Shown here piece by piece: positions 53,242 through 64,000 of a stretch of 64,000 bases of DNA; within the stretch, counting starts at the first letter, position 1, and each line of letters opens with the position of its first letter. Source of the stretch: Argyresthia goedartella (Eukaryota > Arthropoda > Insecta > Lepidoptera > Argyresthiidae); the NCBI GenBank assembly GCA_949825045.1, contig OX463808.1, forward strand, positions 23,311,674 to 23,375,673, written 5' to 3'. The position numbers and the translations under genes are program-made. A model generated the notes under the pieces. The model was not told where the DNA came from. It saw only the letters and a program-made list of their open reading frames with translations, and did no database searches.

Positions 53242-56200
53242 TCAACAGGTCGGCGCGCGCGGCAACGGACGCACCAGATACAACTTCTCTCCCTGTTTGT
53301 TGGTGTAGATCGGCGCGCGTTGGTAATGCGCCACCAGTTGGTCCAACGTTGGGAACTTGCGTTGGCCGATGCAGTAGAGCGAGCCTTCCACGTGCACGCG
53401 GAAGTGCTTGTTGCGGCCTGGCGCCTTCAGCGACACTGAGAAGTCACCGACCTGCATAGTAGAATGGCAAATAAACACCGTGCCGTAGCCGTGATACTAC
53501 AAAACATGTTGAACATAGTTTCACCTCAAAATAAATGTCAAATCCTATAGGTTTTTTTCTTTAACAAGTGTTCAATAGGACTGTATTTTTTGTGGTAAGA
53601 CCCTTTGAGTGCCATCTACTATCGGAGGTCGGCTATTATTACGAACAGACTAAATCGGTGGTGAACCATTCTGCGAGGTTTGAAGCCAATGCGTTGGTAT
53701 CCGCAAATAAACACTTGCAACAAGTGGAATTATTAGAAAAGCAATTAACCCGACAGATTTTTTTCAATACCACATACAAACTTATGAATGCACCTGGAGT
53801 ATGAAAGTACATAATAACTTTGTAAACTGCATTTTGTGATCCAAAATCTAACCTATACCTACTTTTAACATATAGCCTATTCAGCCATGAATCACCACTG
53901 GATGGAGAAATTTCCTTTTTCAAACTCAAATCAGTTATGGACTCATTAGTTTCGTTGATCATATTTGTTTTTTTTCCCATGTATATGAGACTTAAGTAAA
54001 TGTTTGACTTGTAAAAGTGCATTATTTTGCCTACTTGCAATAAATTATTTGATTTGATTTCACTCTCACGGTCTCCGAGATTCCAACGACACCTCATGTG
54101 TTACCGGCAAACCGTTTGAGCTGTAGCGGCGTGCTCATGAAATGATCATACATCTATATATACATAAACGCACTCCAAAAACATTACCCTCCTTCGGATG
54201 CAATCGGGTAATAGGATAATTCCTTTATCACTTTAGATCTAGCCTGAGGGTATGGTCTAAGGATATTATTACGTCGAACGTCGAGCAGTGGGGCTAAAAG
54301 AACAGGCTTATGCCCAGCAGTGGGGCTAAAAGAACAGGCTTATGCCCAGCAGTGGGGCTGAAAGAACAGGCGTATGCCCAGCAGTGGGGCTAAAAGAACA
54401 GGCTTATGCCCAGCAGTGGGGCTAAAAGAACAGGCTTATGCCCAGCAGTGGGGCTAAAAGAACAGGCTTATGCCCAGCAGTGGGGCTGAAAGAACAGGCT
54501 TATGCCCAGCAGTGGGGCTGAAAGAACAGGCTTATGCCCAGCAGTGGGGCTAAAAGAACAGGCTTAAGCCCAGCAGTGGGGCTAAAAGAACAGGCTTATG
54601 CCCAGCAGTGGGGCTGAAAGAACAGGCCTATGCCCAGCAGTGGGGCTAAAAGAACAGGCTTATGCCCAGCAGTGGGGCTAAAAGAACAGGCTTATGCCCA
54701 GCAGTGGGGCTGAAAGAACAGGCTTATGCCCAGCAGTGGGGCTAAAAGAACAGGCTTATGCCCAGCAGTGGGGCTAAAAGAACAGGCTTATGCCCAGCAG
54801 TGGGGCTGAAAGAACAGGCTTATGCCCAGCAGTGGGGCTAAAAGAACAGGCTTATGCCCAGCAGTGGGTCGATGAGGGCTGAGCATTATGATGATGAGGG
54901 TATACTCAGATCCCAAAACTAGTAGATACCCGATACTATGGCTTAATTAAATTTTATCATACGCGTGCGTTAAAAAATCGGACCGGTCAGACCGCCGGGA
55001 CAGCCGTCGTTTCACTGTAGTCCTTTCGGGATAGCATGGGCAATAGCGGGCATTGACTCTTGCCTACCACTGTACGCTCGTGATTGGGTTAGGCCGTTAG
55101 GGATACTCACTTGTTGCGTACAACGTTCAAATTTACTGTCGTTTATCATGGTAGTGGTCTCCGACCGTCACCATGGTTACCATGTATGATTCGCTCGGGT
55201 CAATGCCCGCTATTGCCATGCTACCCCTCGGGGCCACCGTCGCTTCACTAGGATAACATACAGCAGGAATAATTATGCGTCGAAAAAGGATGCGGATCGA
55301 ACTGTCAGTGACTCTTATGAACAATGGCATACGGTTAATTTTGTCTGAACTCGAACACTTTTTCACTCTAGTAATAATTCCTGCTTGAGCCACAGGCGGC
55401 GGCTCACTCACGTTGGTCTCAGAGTCCCGGATGAGGAAGTCTCCGTCGTGGCCGTGCTGGTTGAGTAGCGTGTCGCACGCCGTACGCGACACGGCGCCGT
55501 AGTACCACGCACGCCCCGCCGCGCCCGCCGCAGTGGGGCCGCCCGCGGGGCCGCCGGGGCCGCGCGCGCCGTCGTGGGTTTCACTGCAAATTGCAACCAG
55601 TTAAAAACTATAAAAAAACAACCCCAAGCCCTATTTATTTGTCCCCGGTCGGGGTGTAAATGTGAACACTATAGCCTTCTACACGCCCAAAAAACGTACT
55701 ACTAAACGTAAACAAACTAAACTCTGGACACTATTTACACACATTGATCTAGCCCCAAACTAGGATTCCCTGTATCTTGGGTACTAGACAACGATACACA
55801 TACTTATATAGATAAATATTATACTTAGATAGATAAACAACCATGACTAGGGTACAAACATCCGTTCTCATTAAACAAATATTTGCCCCCACCGGGACTC
55901 GAACCCGGGACCCTTGGCTTCGTAGGCAGGGTCACTGTCGACTCGGCCATTCGGGTCGTCAAAGTGTTAGGCTATTGCCGCTTAGTTTTCTAATTTGTTT
56001 ATTGAAAAGTTTTTACGGAGAATTTTGGTATTGAGGGTTATCCTTGCGCGAAGTGGTCTATGATCAGAGCTGCCTCCGCCACCCCGTATGGGAAAACGTG
56101 TGACGCTATGTTATGTTATTAGTACTGACGGCTCTGGAATCGGTCTCGCTAGTAGACTTTATTAAAGTAGCCATCTCTCTTTTGCAATGAAAAAGCCGGT

Positions 56201-59200
56201 ATCAAATGTATTAGTATTCCTGTTACACCTTTCTTACTAGGTGGAGCCCCGGTTTCATGAGTAAATGTGGCATCAGTTCTCCTATTATGTCCATTTATTA
56301 TACAAGTGTTATACTATCCCGGAATCGGCATAACATAAGGTTTTTAAGGTACTTTGTGTCTAGCATAATTTTTTCAACGACATATGATCAAAGGCGAGGT
56401 CAATGTTTTTGCTGAAGCTAAGACGAAGAATCAATTTATCGACAAAATAACACTTGTGCGTTGAAATTTTAGAAAATATTAGAGACAGGGATATCCAAAG
56501 AAGTGCTTGGCACTAACAATGTAAAAATGGAAAGTTTCATTAAAACTGACGATTTCTCGAGTTACATGCAACTTTCACTGAGGTCATGTTATGCTTGATG
56601 ACTCTTGGGTCATCTGTATACTAAATATAATCTGTCTGAGATGATAATAAGATTCATAAAACGTCTGACTACGATACTGAACAGTCGTCTCACTTACTAC
56701 TTCATCTTACCTATCTACCTAATAGACCCATCCTCTTAATGGCGAGCGTGCCAGGCCAGCCTATCTGTCACGAGGTAGTGCTGTGCCGTACGGCAATAAG
56801 ATGAACCTGAAGAATACCTATCATGAAGAGCAACAAGGAAGGGACCACAGGCGTCCACGGTGACTGCACAATGTCACACGTGCTCAACAACGACGGTGAC
56901 CAGAATGAAGCAAGAAGTAGAAGACCATTATACAAAAGAGGACATAATAAGAGAAGAATAAATGGGTTTTGTTAAATAAGGACTATATATAAATTTTCAT
57001 TTCAATAGCGGTTCTCGGATGCACAAAGCAAATAAATAATGATAACATAAACGTATACATACAGGCATCTACCTTGCTTCTAACCCCACACTGGGATACC
57101 CAGTGTCGTGGGAACCAGAAACAGCGAATTCACACAAATATAAACATAAAAGACCTAGGTTATTTTTTCTTCACCTCCAGCCGGGGATCGAACCCAGGAC
57201 CTCTCGCATGGTAGGCAGAGCCACAACCGCTGCGCCACAGAGGTCGTATATCTAAACATCTAACTTGTAATATTTTTCATAGCCAAATAACAGACGAGGG
57301 TAGATATTTTAAGTACCGGATCTTAGACTAAAAGTGGTAATAATTTTCATGGAGGTAATACTTAACATGTGCATAGTCAAGACTATATTCACCTATACGG
57401 CTGCTGCAGATACTCAGCCAACTCCTGCAGATAGTTCCTTGGCACCAGCCCCACTTGTCCTCTATTGTCGCGTGCTCGGTACCACTCGGGGTCCGAAGGC
57501 GGTCGCTCGATGATCTCGAGCCGATCTCCCTTCTCGAAGGAGAGCTCCTGCTCGTTGTTGGATGTAAACGAGTATAATGCCACCTGCAGAAGTAGTAGTT
57601 TGTCGTTAGGTTGTGCTAGGGATGGTACAATTATTCCCATGACATCCCTGTGAAAACGCTTTGGGGGAAGACAAGTGCCTTATCCACCCCATCTTGTAAA
57701 GGGCGTGTGTTGGGTAGGCAAAGATTATAAGGCGCTGTTATGCTGATGGTTTGATAATGTTTGTTTTAAGGAATAATGTAATTAAGCTAGACTTAACCAA
57801 AGTAAAAAATCATACGCTCTAATTATTAGGTACTTATAATTTTTACTTGTCTATTAACCTCTGGAATGTCCCTGTACAGCGAATCTCGTGGACCCTAACG
57901 CGTCCAAGGTTCTGGCGAAAATAAACTTTCAATCGACTTGCGTTAGGAATTGGATAAGTTTGTTAGGTTATTTTATTTGTTTCCTAACATGTTATGTACC
58001 ATAATAAAGTTTATGAAATTACCTATCTTGTGATGTATAGTACTCACATGTGATAATGAAGTTGATAAGGCTTTTCATCGATTGTTTGCAGAATCCATTA
58101 TTTGACACCGACACCTCTAATTATATTTCGTTCTTACGGGCCAAACACAAAACTTACACTATTTTCCATTTTTCACATCACCACTATTAATTTCTCCAGC
58201 GATAAGATGTATTATTTTATTACAAAAAACACAGTAATTACTTCACAATAAATAAATATTGACAAACATAAAATGTAAGTCTGCGGCCGGTCGCCTGCCC
58301 AAAATGGCGACATGTCTTGGTATTTTATTTATTTGATCTGATTTGGCTGTCTCAATGTCAGTTCCAATCATATCACACGGTTGCCAACTAAACTACTCAT
58401 AATCTAAGACTACTTCCGGGAACGTTCTGAAACTTGGTGAATATTCATAAAACGTCAAAGTTTGCAATACTTTCTATGCGCTTATGCAGCGCATAGGACG
58501 CTATCCGCCCAAAAAAGTTATGCGCTTATGTAGCGCATAGGACGTTTGACGGGTTAAGGACTCACCACTATGTCTAGAACATTCTCAGCCATAGCATATG
58601 TATGGACCGGATCATCATTCATGTCTCCTTCTTCGCTGGTGTAGTTCGACGGAAACCTGTGAAATAGCACAAAGGCATTAAACTAACAGTTTAAAGAACA
58701 ATGAAACATAAAGCTCAGTCTAATCCCGGATGACAAGTTTTACGGACGTTTTCGTGAGTAACCGATTGGCGTGAGATATGGGAGATACGTTACATCCTGT
58801 TCTGTTACGTTAAATCTGAGCTTTCCATCTAGAGCCGCGCTGTTAGGGCAACAAAAAATAAGTGGGATTTACTCGAGCGAGTCAGACTAAGATATGGTGA
58901 GTTTATGGTAATTACATTTTCAATAAATCTGACGATTTGAGTGTAACGCGAGGAACTTTATCAAATTTTGTAACACACCCACTCCCTCGCGTTAAGCTCA
59001 TATTGTTAGAATGAGAGAATGGAAGAGTCTACAAGGTGTAAAATAAAAACCCCGACAAAGAAACAGCCTTTTAAAAGGATGACTTTTATCGATAGTCCTA
59101 ACACCCAGGCTTGGAGAGCTAGATATTTACACCGTATGAAAGCTTGTATGTACCTATAACCTACATAGCTGACCTTTGTACATAGGTAGTCAGATGAAAA

Positions 59201-62200
59201 TATAGAGCAACCTTGATATCTTTCAACATAGTCAAATTCATTAGCATTTATAGTTGGATATTTAAATATAATAAAGAGTTATTAACGGTCCGTATCTGGC
59301 TTCACTGCTCTCTTTTGTATACCTAGCCTTGGGTACAGGAGAGAGCCCCCTCCTCTTCATTGGAGACCCCGACGTGATCACGTGCCCATCTGAAGCACCC
59401 GACTGAAGCTCATCTCGGAAGACTAGGAGAGAGCACCCCTCCTCTTCATTGGGGACCCCGACGTGATCACGTGCCCATCTGAAGCACCCGACTGAAGCTC
59501 ATCTCGGAAGACTAGGAGAGAGCACCCCTCCTCTTCATTGGGGACCCCGACGTGATCACGTGCCCATCTGAAGCACCCGACTGAAGCTCATCTCGGAAGA
59601 CTAGGAGAGAGCACCCCTCCTCTTCATTGGGGACCCCGACGTGATCACGTGCCCATCTGAAGCACCCGACTGAAGCTCATCTCGGAAGACTAGGAGAGAG
59701 CACCCCTCCTCTTCATTGGGGACCCCGACGTGATCACGTGCCCATCTGAAGCACCCGACTGAAGCTCATCTCGGAAGACTAGAAGAGAGCCCCTTCCTCT
59801 TCATTGGTGACCCTGACGTGATCACGTTCCCGTCTGAAGCACCCGACTAAAGCTCATCTCGGAAGACTACACCACAACAATCTCAAAATGAAAACCACAA
59901 ATTAAACTTCTAACTAAATCGAAAATGACAATACGGAGCCAACTAAATTTAACACCGAAGATGAACCAAGACAACACCCTCAACTTCCCCATCAACTCCA
60001 GTTGCGACAACATCATCATCAACATTGGATGCGGACCCGCAACATCCCCCATCTATCACGGTCACGGACCTCTAGCACAACAACGTAAGAAGAGGACAGC
60101 ACTGGACTGACGCACAAAAACAATGACACAGGATCGATGCACTACTTACCACAGAGGACTACGCATCACGGCAACGCAACCCAAATTCAAATTCAACTCA
60201 CTCAACAACAAGCAACAACACACTACACCTCAAGACGCAGCAGCCTCCAAACGTATGCGCACTGAAGCTATTCCCACGCATTAAGTTGCAGCTGCATGAA
60301 ATGCGAACGAAGACTTTTTTTCCTGTACGCGGAGCGGAATCAGAGCAGCAGCAACACGAATGAGAGTGCGATCTGCTCACTACAACAGGGCACGAGCAAT
60401 ATCAATCTAGGAGTCACAACCGCTCGTCGCCGCTGTTACGGCATCAGCGCAGACGTGCGCATGGCCAGTCAGGAGTGGTCGCACACCGACGGGAGCAGCC
60501 ACGGTAATTCGGTCGCGTTATATCGGCATAGAGTGTTTTCACTCTTAACCTAAACTAGTGTAATGTTAATTGTGCAAAGGCCTGCTTATCTCTAATAACA
60601 TCTTTATTCCAGTAAGCGAGTCCCGGGGCTGGCTAACCAAGCTCTATCTCTTACCAGCCGGTGTGTCCCTGATACTGCCCCCGCCACCAGCCGTCGTTGC
60701 TCTTCTCCAGGATGAGGATGCGTGTGCCCTTCGTCAGGGACAGCTCGTCGGGTTGCTGCGCCTGCGCACAAAATAAAAACAACAATATATCATGTCGCCT
60801 TCTTTATTTGGGGGCCTAGCCTCGCCACACACGGACCACTAAACGTCGCCTTATGTGGTCGGTCGGCCGCTACTTTTTTAGCCCGTTGCTTGCAATGTCT
60901 TAAACGACTTCCGGGTTTACTGAAGCAAATGGAAAGAGGTATGGGATAATCTCACAAGTGGCGTGTGTCAGCGTTTTGTGGCGCCACAAGAAGCGAGCAG
61001 CGGCGACATCTAGCGTGTCTGCGGCGGCCACCGGAGTTTACCGTGTCACCGCACACATAAAATGGATGAATAGTAAAGGAAATAAACATTTTTTAGCAAA
61101 TAATTCAATAATTGCAAACGAATGTCCTTACATGTCTGCATAAGTACATATATTTGAATAGGTAGTATTATTGTCATTTTGATTCTTGTTCTTGAAACCA
61201 ATAAATACTAGTCTATTTCTATAAATACATCGTTTAACTATTTTTAGCCAACTGACGACAATACTGCCCATTATAAAACAATATCGGTTGTTAATCAATA
61301 CCAGTTCCAGTATTTATGCTCTGTCCAGGAACTTATTCAAATAGACATAATCTTGATGGCACTGCATCCTTCTTGAATCATTGCGTCGGACGAAGCGCAA
61401 ATAAACAGAACCCAGCACCAAACCACAATTAATTAAAAAATATTAAATTCATTCAACGGAACTTATCTATTTATTTTTAAACTGTATGATCCTACTACTT
61501 AATTCAGCCCCTTGCCTTCTGGTGTTACTATATCACATTCTGCTGTTATTAGAGCACTAAATTCTGTTGGTTCAGCAAGAGTTCTTCACTCTATTTTGTC
61601 TATTAGTCTTCCTACACCTGTACCTGTGATTACATTACATGTTTTATCTACACCCGTATCATAAACCCTCTTTTCTGCGTCTAAAAACCGCACGTTAAGA
61701 CCAGCATAATGTAAAACTATTTGGTAAAAACTCATTTCTTATCTGAAAATTTGTAGATTATGACCATAATGTACAAAAAATTGTCACATTATGACATTCA
61801 AATTTCGAACGCCGACGCCCGCCTGCGTGCCGCCCCTAGTTTGTCTGTGAAGTTGGTACTTCAGACAAACAACTGAATGCCAAAATGCCGGTCAAACATG
61901 AGGTTCCTGAACACATCAAAGAGAGCTTATGATATGTGTGTAGATAAACTAGTGTATGTAACTGTACATAATTATGTCCTCCCTTATGTAGCAGTCACAT
62001 AAACTACTATTTACTACCCAATATAGAGTTAGGCAAGCTATGTAATTTTCTAATAAGCCTATCAGTAACTATCCCTGTTCTCACCTGGTAGTTGTACTTA
62101 ACGACGGCGGTGCCCAGCGCCTCCGTCGGCTCGACACGGCGCGCGCCCGGCGACTCCGCCCCCCCGCCGCCGCCGCCGCGCTGCGGGGAACTGTTGGACG

Positions 62201-63504
62201 GCAGCGTCTTGGAGCCCGAACCCTTCTTCACCTTCTTCTTAATACTGGGGACGTGAGGTAAATGGATTAATACTGTTTTCTACACTAATTTCGCCAACAG
62301 AGATACATGAGGGCACAAAATAAATAGGTACAGAAGTCAACCACATGTATGTACTTCACTTTTCATAGCTACGCTCGGCGATCGCTCTATTCTACGTTTG
62401 TCAATTTTCACTATCGAAAATCCCTGAAAACTTCTAAACGGACTACCCGAGTTACAAAATTTCTATTGCCCTGTCCGTTTTAGACCTACACCTGTCAAAT
62501 GACACGAAAAACAACACAATATCTATACAAACAAAAAACATGTTTTCAACTTACGCAACTTAGGTGGCGTGAATTTACCTAACAAAAAAATTGTTAATAC
62601 TTATTGTATATAATAATACAGTATATAATAATATACTGATTGAAAAATTATCAACTGTTATTTATTTAAACCGTCCACTGAACAGTTATAATTACTTTTT
62701 TCCGTTGCTCCATTGTTGCATTATTTGCATTAACAGACGCTACTGTCAAGCGGATGGCACTCACGCTCGCACTGTTTTGAAGTGTTTTGAGATATCGTGT
62801 CCGTGAGCAGTATCTATGTGTGCGTTGCTCGAGCGCGCTTGTATGTAGATTGATTTCTGTACTTATTTATTTTATGATGGGGGGGAGTCTCGCAGTTTCG
62901 TGATACAGGGAAATCTGAATCTCAACAGCAGGATACCTATTTTGTGTCCTCATATCGGTCACTCTTATTTACAGTTACGGCAGATTTGATATATTATAAA
63001 TACTGTTTCTTTTTTGGAAATAGAGACTGTAATATTTCACAGAAGAAAATTCGGGATGCTCAGCTATCCAAGAGATCAATCAATCATTTGAGTCCAACGA
63101 CATACCATGAGTAATCAGGATAGTTAAGTTGACTTACGTATTATAGTATCTGTGCTTACAGTTAGCCAATTCTTTATCACAGTGCCTCCCCACTACTGGA
63201 ATATAGTACCGTCCATAACTGTCGTACTGACTGACGAGTCAATGGCGAAAGCGAGCGAGGGAGGGACAACGCAGCCCTCGCGAATGCCAAATTAACTTAG
63301 TGGCTAGTACCTATCAAAAAGCGAAGGTTTCTCCTTCTTGACATAGTTGCTGGGCACATAGCCGGACTGGCTGCGGGCGTTCTGCACCCTCCACCAATGC
63401 TTAGAGTCGTCCAGTAGTATGTACCGCTCGTTCTTGCGCAAGTCCAGTTCCTGGGCTCCTTGAGCCGCATAGTCATATTTTGCTACCACATAGCAGACGT
63501 CATC
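53242..63504 (-). CDS. dock: Dreadlocks/Nck SH3-SH3-SH3-SH2 adaptor (7 exons, 5' partial)
   Basis: Cytoplasmic adaptor linking phosphotyrosine receptors to actin regulators (PAK, WASP), acting in axon guidance and myoblast fusion in flies. Exons (- strand): 63504-63311, 62244-62085, 60761-60655, 58656-58566, 57583-57393, 55583-55412, 53451-53242. All have GT-AG borders and phases join exactly: 1,125 bp, 374 residues plus stop. Residues 1-60 are SH3-1 ([29 protein letters not shown]). A basic linker ([16 protein letters not shown]) matches fly Dock. SH3-2 is split over three exons ([41 protein letters not shown]), SH3-3 is at 183-240 ([28 protein letters not shown]). The SH2 is at about 275-368 ([22 protein letters not shown] with the phosphate-binding Arg, [39 protein letters not shown]). 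It ends RPLPRAPTC. The linker before SH2 is Gly/Ala/Pro-rich and very GC-rich. The start codon exon lies beyond the right edge. Confidence 0.95.
54283..54868. repeat. 32-bp minisatellite, about 18 copies, in the last dock intron
   Basis: Unit: GCCCAGCAGTGGGGCTAAAA, GAACAGGCTTAT. Copies differ mainly at one base (CTAAAAG or CTGAAAG). The array ends in GCCCAGCAGTGGGTCGATGA, GGGCTGAGCATTATGATGAT, which is the normal ending of an RTE-type LINE tail. Confidence 0.92.
55032..55223. repeat. Inverted repeat beside the MITE upstream of the SH2 exon
   Basis: TAGCATGGGCAATAGCGGGC, ATTGAC (55032-55057) and GTCAATGCCCGCTATTGCCA, TGCTA (55199-55223) pair with one mismatch; flanking words (TTTCACTGTAG and CTTCACTA) extend the similarity weakly. 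Confidence 0.65.
55263..55384. mobile_element. Small MITE, copy 2, next to dock SH2 exon
   Basis: GCAGGAATAATTATGCGTCG, AAAAAGG...ACTGTCAGTGACTCTTATGA, ACAATGG...CACTCTAGTAATAATTCCTG, C. Ends are inverted repeats. It lies 28 bp past the exon's donor side (55412). Confidence 0.78.
55690..55957 (-). repeat. tRNA-derived SINE in dock intron
   Basis: - strand: CGACCCGAATGGCCGAGTCG, ACAGTGACCCTGCCTACGAA, GGGTCCCGGGTTCGAGTCCC, GGTGGGGGC. TGGCCGAGTCG is A-box-like and GGTTCGAGTCC a perfect B box. The tail ends ATCCTAGTTTGGGGCTAGAT. The head lacks a paired acceptor stem, so it is a SINE and not a tRNA gene. Confidence 0.78.
57050..57247 (-). repeat. tRNA-derived SINE near dock SH3-3 exon
   Basis: - strand: CGACCTCTGTGGCGCAGCGG, TTGTGGCTCTGCCTACCATG, CGAGAGGTCCTGGGTTCGAT, CCCCGGCTGG, with A box TGGCGCAGCGG and B box GGTTCGATCCC, then CTGTTTCTGGTTCCCACGAC, ATCCCAGTGTGGGGTTAGAA, GC. 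It ends about 145 bp from exon 57583-57393 on its 3' side. Confidence 0.82.
58480..58552. repeat. Two tandem hairpins beside a dock exon
   Basis: TATGCGCTTATGCAGCGCAT, AGGACG is followed about 44 bp later by TATGCGCTTATGTAGCGCAT, AGGACG. Each copy folds as TATGCGCT...AGCGCATA. The second ends about 15 bp before exon 58566-58656, in the intron after its donor. Confidence 0.7.
59338..59870. repeat. 89-bp tandem array, 6 copies, in a dock intron
   Basis: Unit begins AGGAGAGAGCACCCCTCCTC and contains TTCATTGGGGACCCCGACGT, GATCACGTGCCCATCTGAAG, CACCCGACTGAAGCTCATCT, CGGAAGACT. GACTAGG recurs at 59421, 59510, 59599 and 59688 (period exactly 89). The outer copies are diverged and the inner ones nearly identical. 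Each unit holds the 12-bp palindrome ACGTGATCACGT. TTCATTGGNGACCCCGACGT resembles the leader just inside BEL/Pao or gypsy LTRs, so the array may have grown from an LTR-element fragment (inference). Confidence 0.92.
59871..60600. other. Possible LTR-retrotransposon leader remnant; no gene
   Basis: Sequence after the array is C/A-rich on + (ACAACACCCTCAACTTCCCC) with one 61-codon frame (59925-60110) that I do not recognise. No gag, protease or polymerase motif follows. It lies in the dock intron between 60655 and 58656. Confidence 0.3.
61668..62012 (+). repeat. Dispersed repeat, copy 2 of 1-402
   Basis: Contains TAAAAACCGCACGTTAAGAC through CATTCAAATTTCGAACGCCG to CAGTCACATAAACTACTATT. It lacks the hairpin present in copy 1 and has a short gap after GTTGGTACT. 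It lies in the dock intron, about 70 bp from exon 62085-62244. Confidence 0.78.
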
Positions 63505-64000
63505 CTGGAAATGATAAAGTTTGCAATGTAGTTTTTATTTGTGTGCACACTTATGGCATCTACCCCACATGAGAAAAGGTGTGATGCTATTATTTTTTTA
63601 AAGCTATTAGCTTTAACCTTTTGAATACCACCGGCGTTAGATAACGCCACTTTTCCATTATAGGTTTTAAATTTTATTACCACTGCATAAGGTTCAAAAT
63701 CGCGACACGACCCAACTAACCTCGGTTTTTGAGAGATTAAGTAACAATTCTGTGCCTATCTTCTTATTATTTAATTATCACTAAAGTTTGAGAGGGTATG
63801 TGCCATGCATGATAAAAATCTAGAAACAAAAAGGAAAGTTGATTGGTTATACAAATCCTGGAAATGATAAAGTTTGCAATGTAGTTTTTATTTGTGTGCA
63901 CACTTATGGCATATACCCCACATGAGAAAAGGTGTGATGCTATTATTTTTTAAAGCTATTAGCTTTAACCTTTTGAATACCACCGGCGTTAGATAACGCC
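63503..64000. repeat. Direct duplication of intron sequence including the SH3-1 acceptor
   Basis: TCCTGGAAATGATAAAGTTT and the following about 145 bp (to GGCGTTAGATAACGCC) occur at 63503-63651 and again from 63857 to the window end, offset 354 bp. Differences are few (TACCCC/TATACCCC-type changes). On the - strand the start of each copy is CTTTATCATTTCCAGG, the splice acceptor of exon 63504-63311. The second copy runs past the window edge. Confidence 0.88.

Noticed and set aside
54283..54868. CRISPR-like array
   Set aside because: Units are contiguous with no unique spacers and the DNA is a eukaryotic intron; it is a minisatellite.
55880..55957. Possible tRNA gene on the - strand
   Set aside because: A and B boxes are present but the acceptor stem does not pair and the SINE tail follows directly; same tail as the other SINEs.
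60296..60553. 85-codon + strand frame in the dock intron
   Set aside because: No recognisable domain and antisense to an intron; likely chance in GC-richer DNA.

Overview
The window is nuclear DNA of an insect, most likely a lepidopteran. Genes are split by GT-AG introns, the intergenic DNA is AT-rich and packed with transposons, and several repeat tails have a form I associate with moths and butterflies (RTE tails with GCCCAGCAGTGGG, tRNA-derived SINEs ending CCTAGTGTGGGGCCAGAAGC, Tc1 and mariner copies). No species can be named from sequence alone.

Two host genes can be read almost end to end. On the + strand, 22465-29870 is an importin alpha of the KPNA3/KPNA4 (Kap-alpha3) type: eight coding exons, 514 residues, all in phase. 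On the - strand, 53242-63504 is the SH3-SH3-SH3-SH2 adaptor dreadlocks (Nck): seven exons, 374 residues, with only the start exon beyond the right edge. A small three-exon - strand gene at 33723-35143 (162 residues) looks like a CFAP97D-type protein. A single - strand exon at 515-736 looks like part of an ITM2/BRI-type membrane protein whose other exons I cannot place.

The rest is a transposon landscape, much of it nested. 1-20500: fragments of several LINEs, including three copies of one Jockey/CR1-type family (here 'LINE A', at 7148-9815, 11055-14340 and 16985-20512). The first copy is interrupted by a Tc1 element and a TTA-flanked MITE; the second by a 602-bp inverted-repeat element. 20947-22197: a 1.25-kb inverted-repeat element just upstream of importin alpha. 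22465-29870: introns of importin alpha hold MITEs, a LINE A fragment, a SINE and an RTE LINE end with a long open frame. 31500-37100: THAP exon remnant, fold-back elements, SINEs and a second LINE ('LINE B'). 37620-45815: a large P-element-like transposon (THAP domain plus P transposase) with an exact 8-bp target duplication, itself interrupted by a LINE A copy. 45840-49400: nothing recognised. 49411-52514: a Tc1-like element split by a mariner of the DD37D spacing. 53242-63504: dock introns carry two minisatellites, SINEs and small MITEs.

The most interesting structures are the P-like element (target duplication traceable to a copy of another MITE in the same window, plus a tandemly duplicated pair of short exons), the 32-bp minisatellite that appears to have grown from an RTE tail, and a partial direct duplication covering the splice acceptor of the first visible dock exon. 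I see no evidence for a new multi-gene system; all transposase and reverse transcriptase frames here carry damage.
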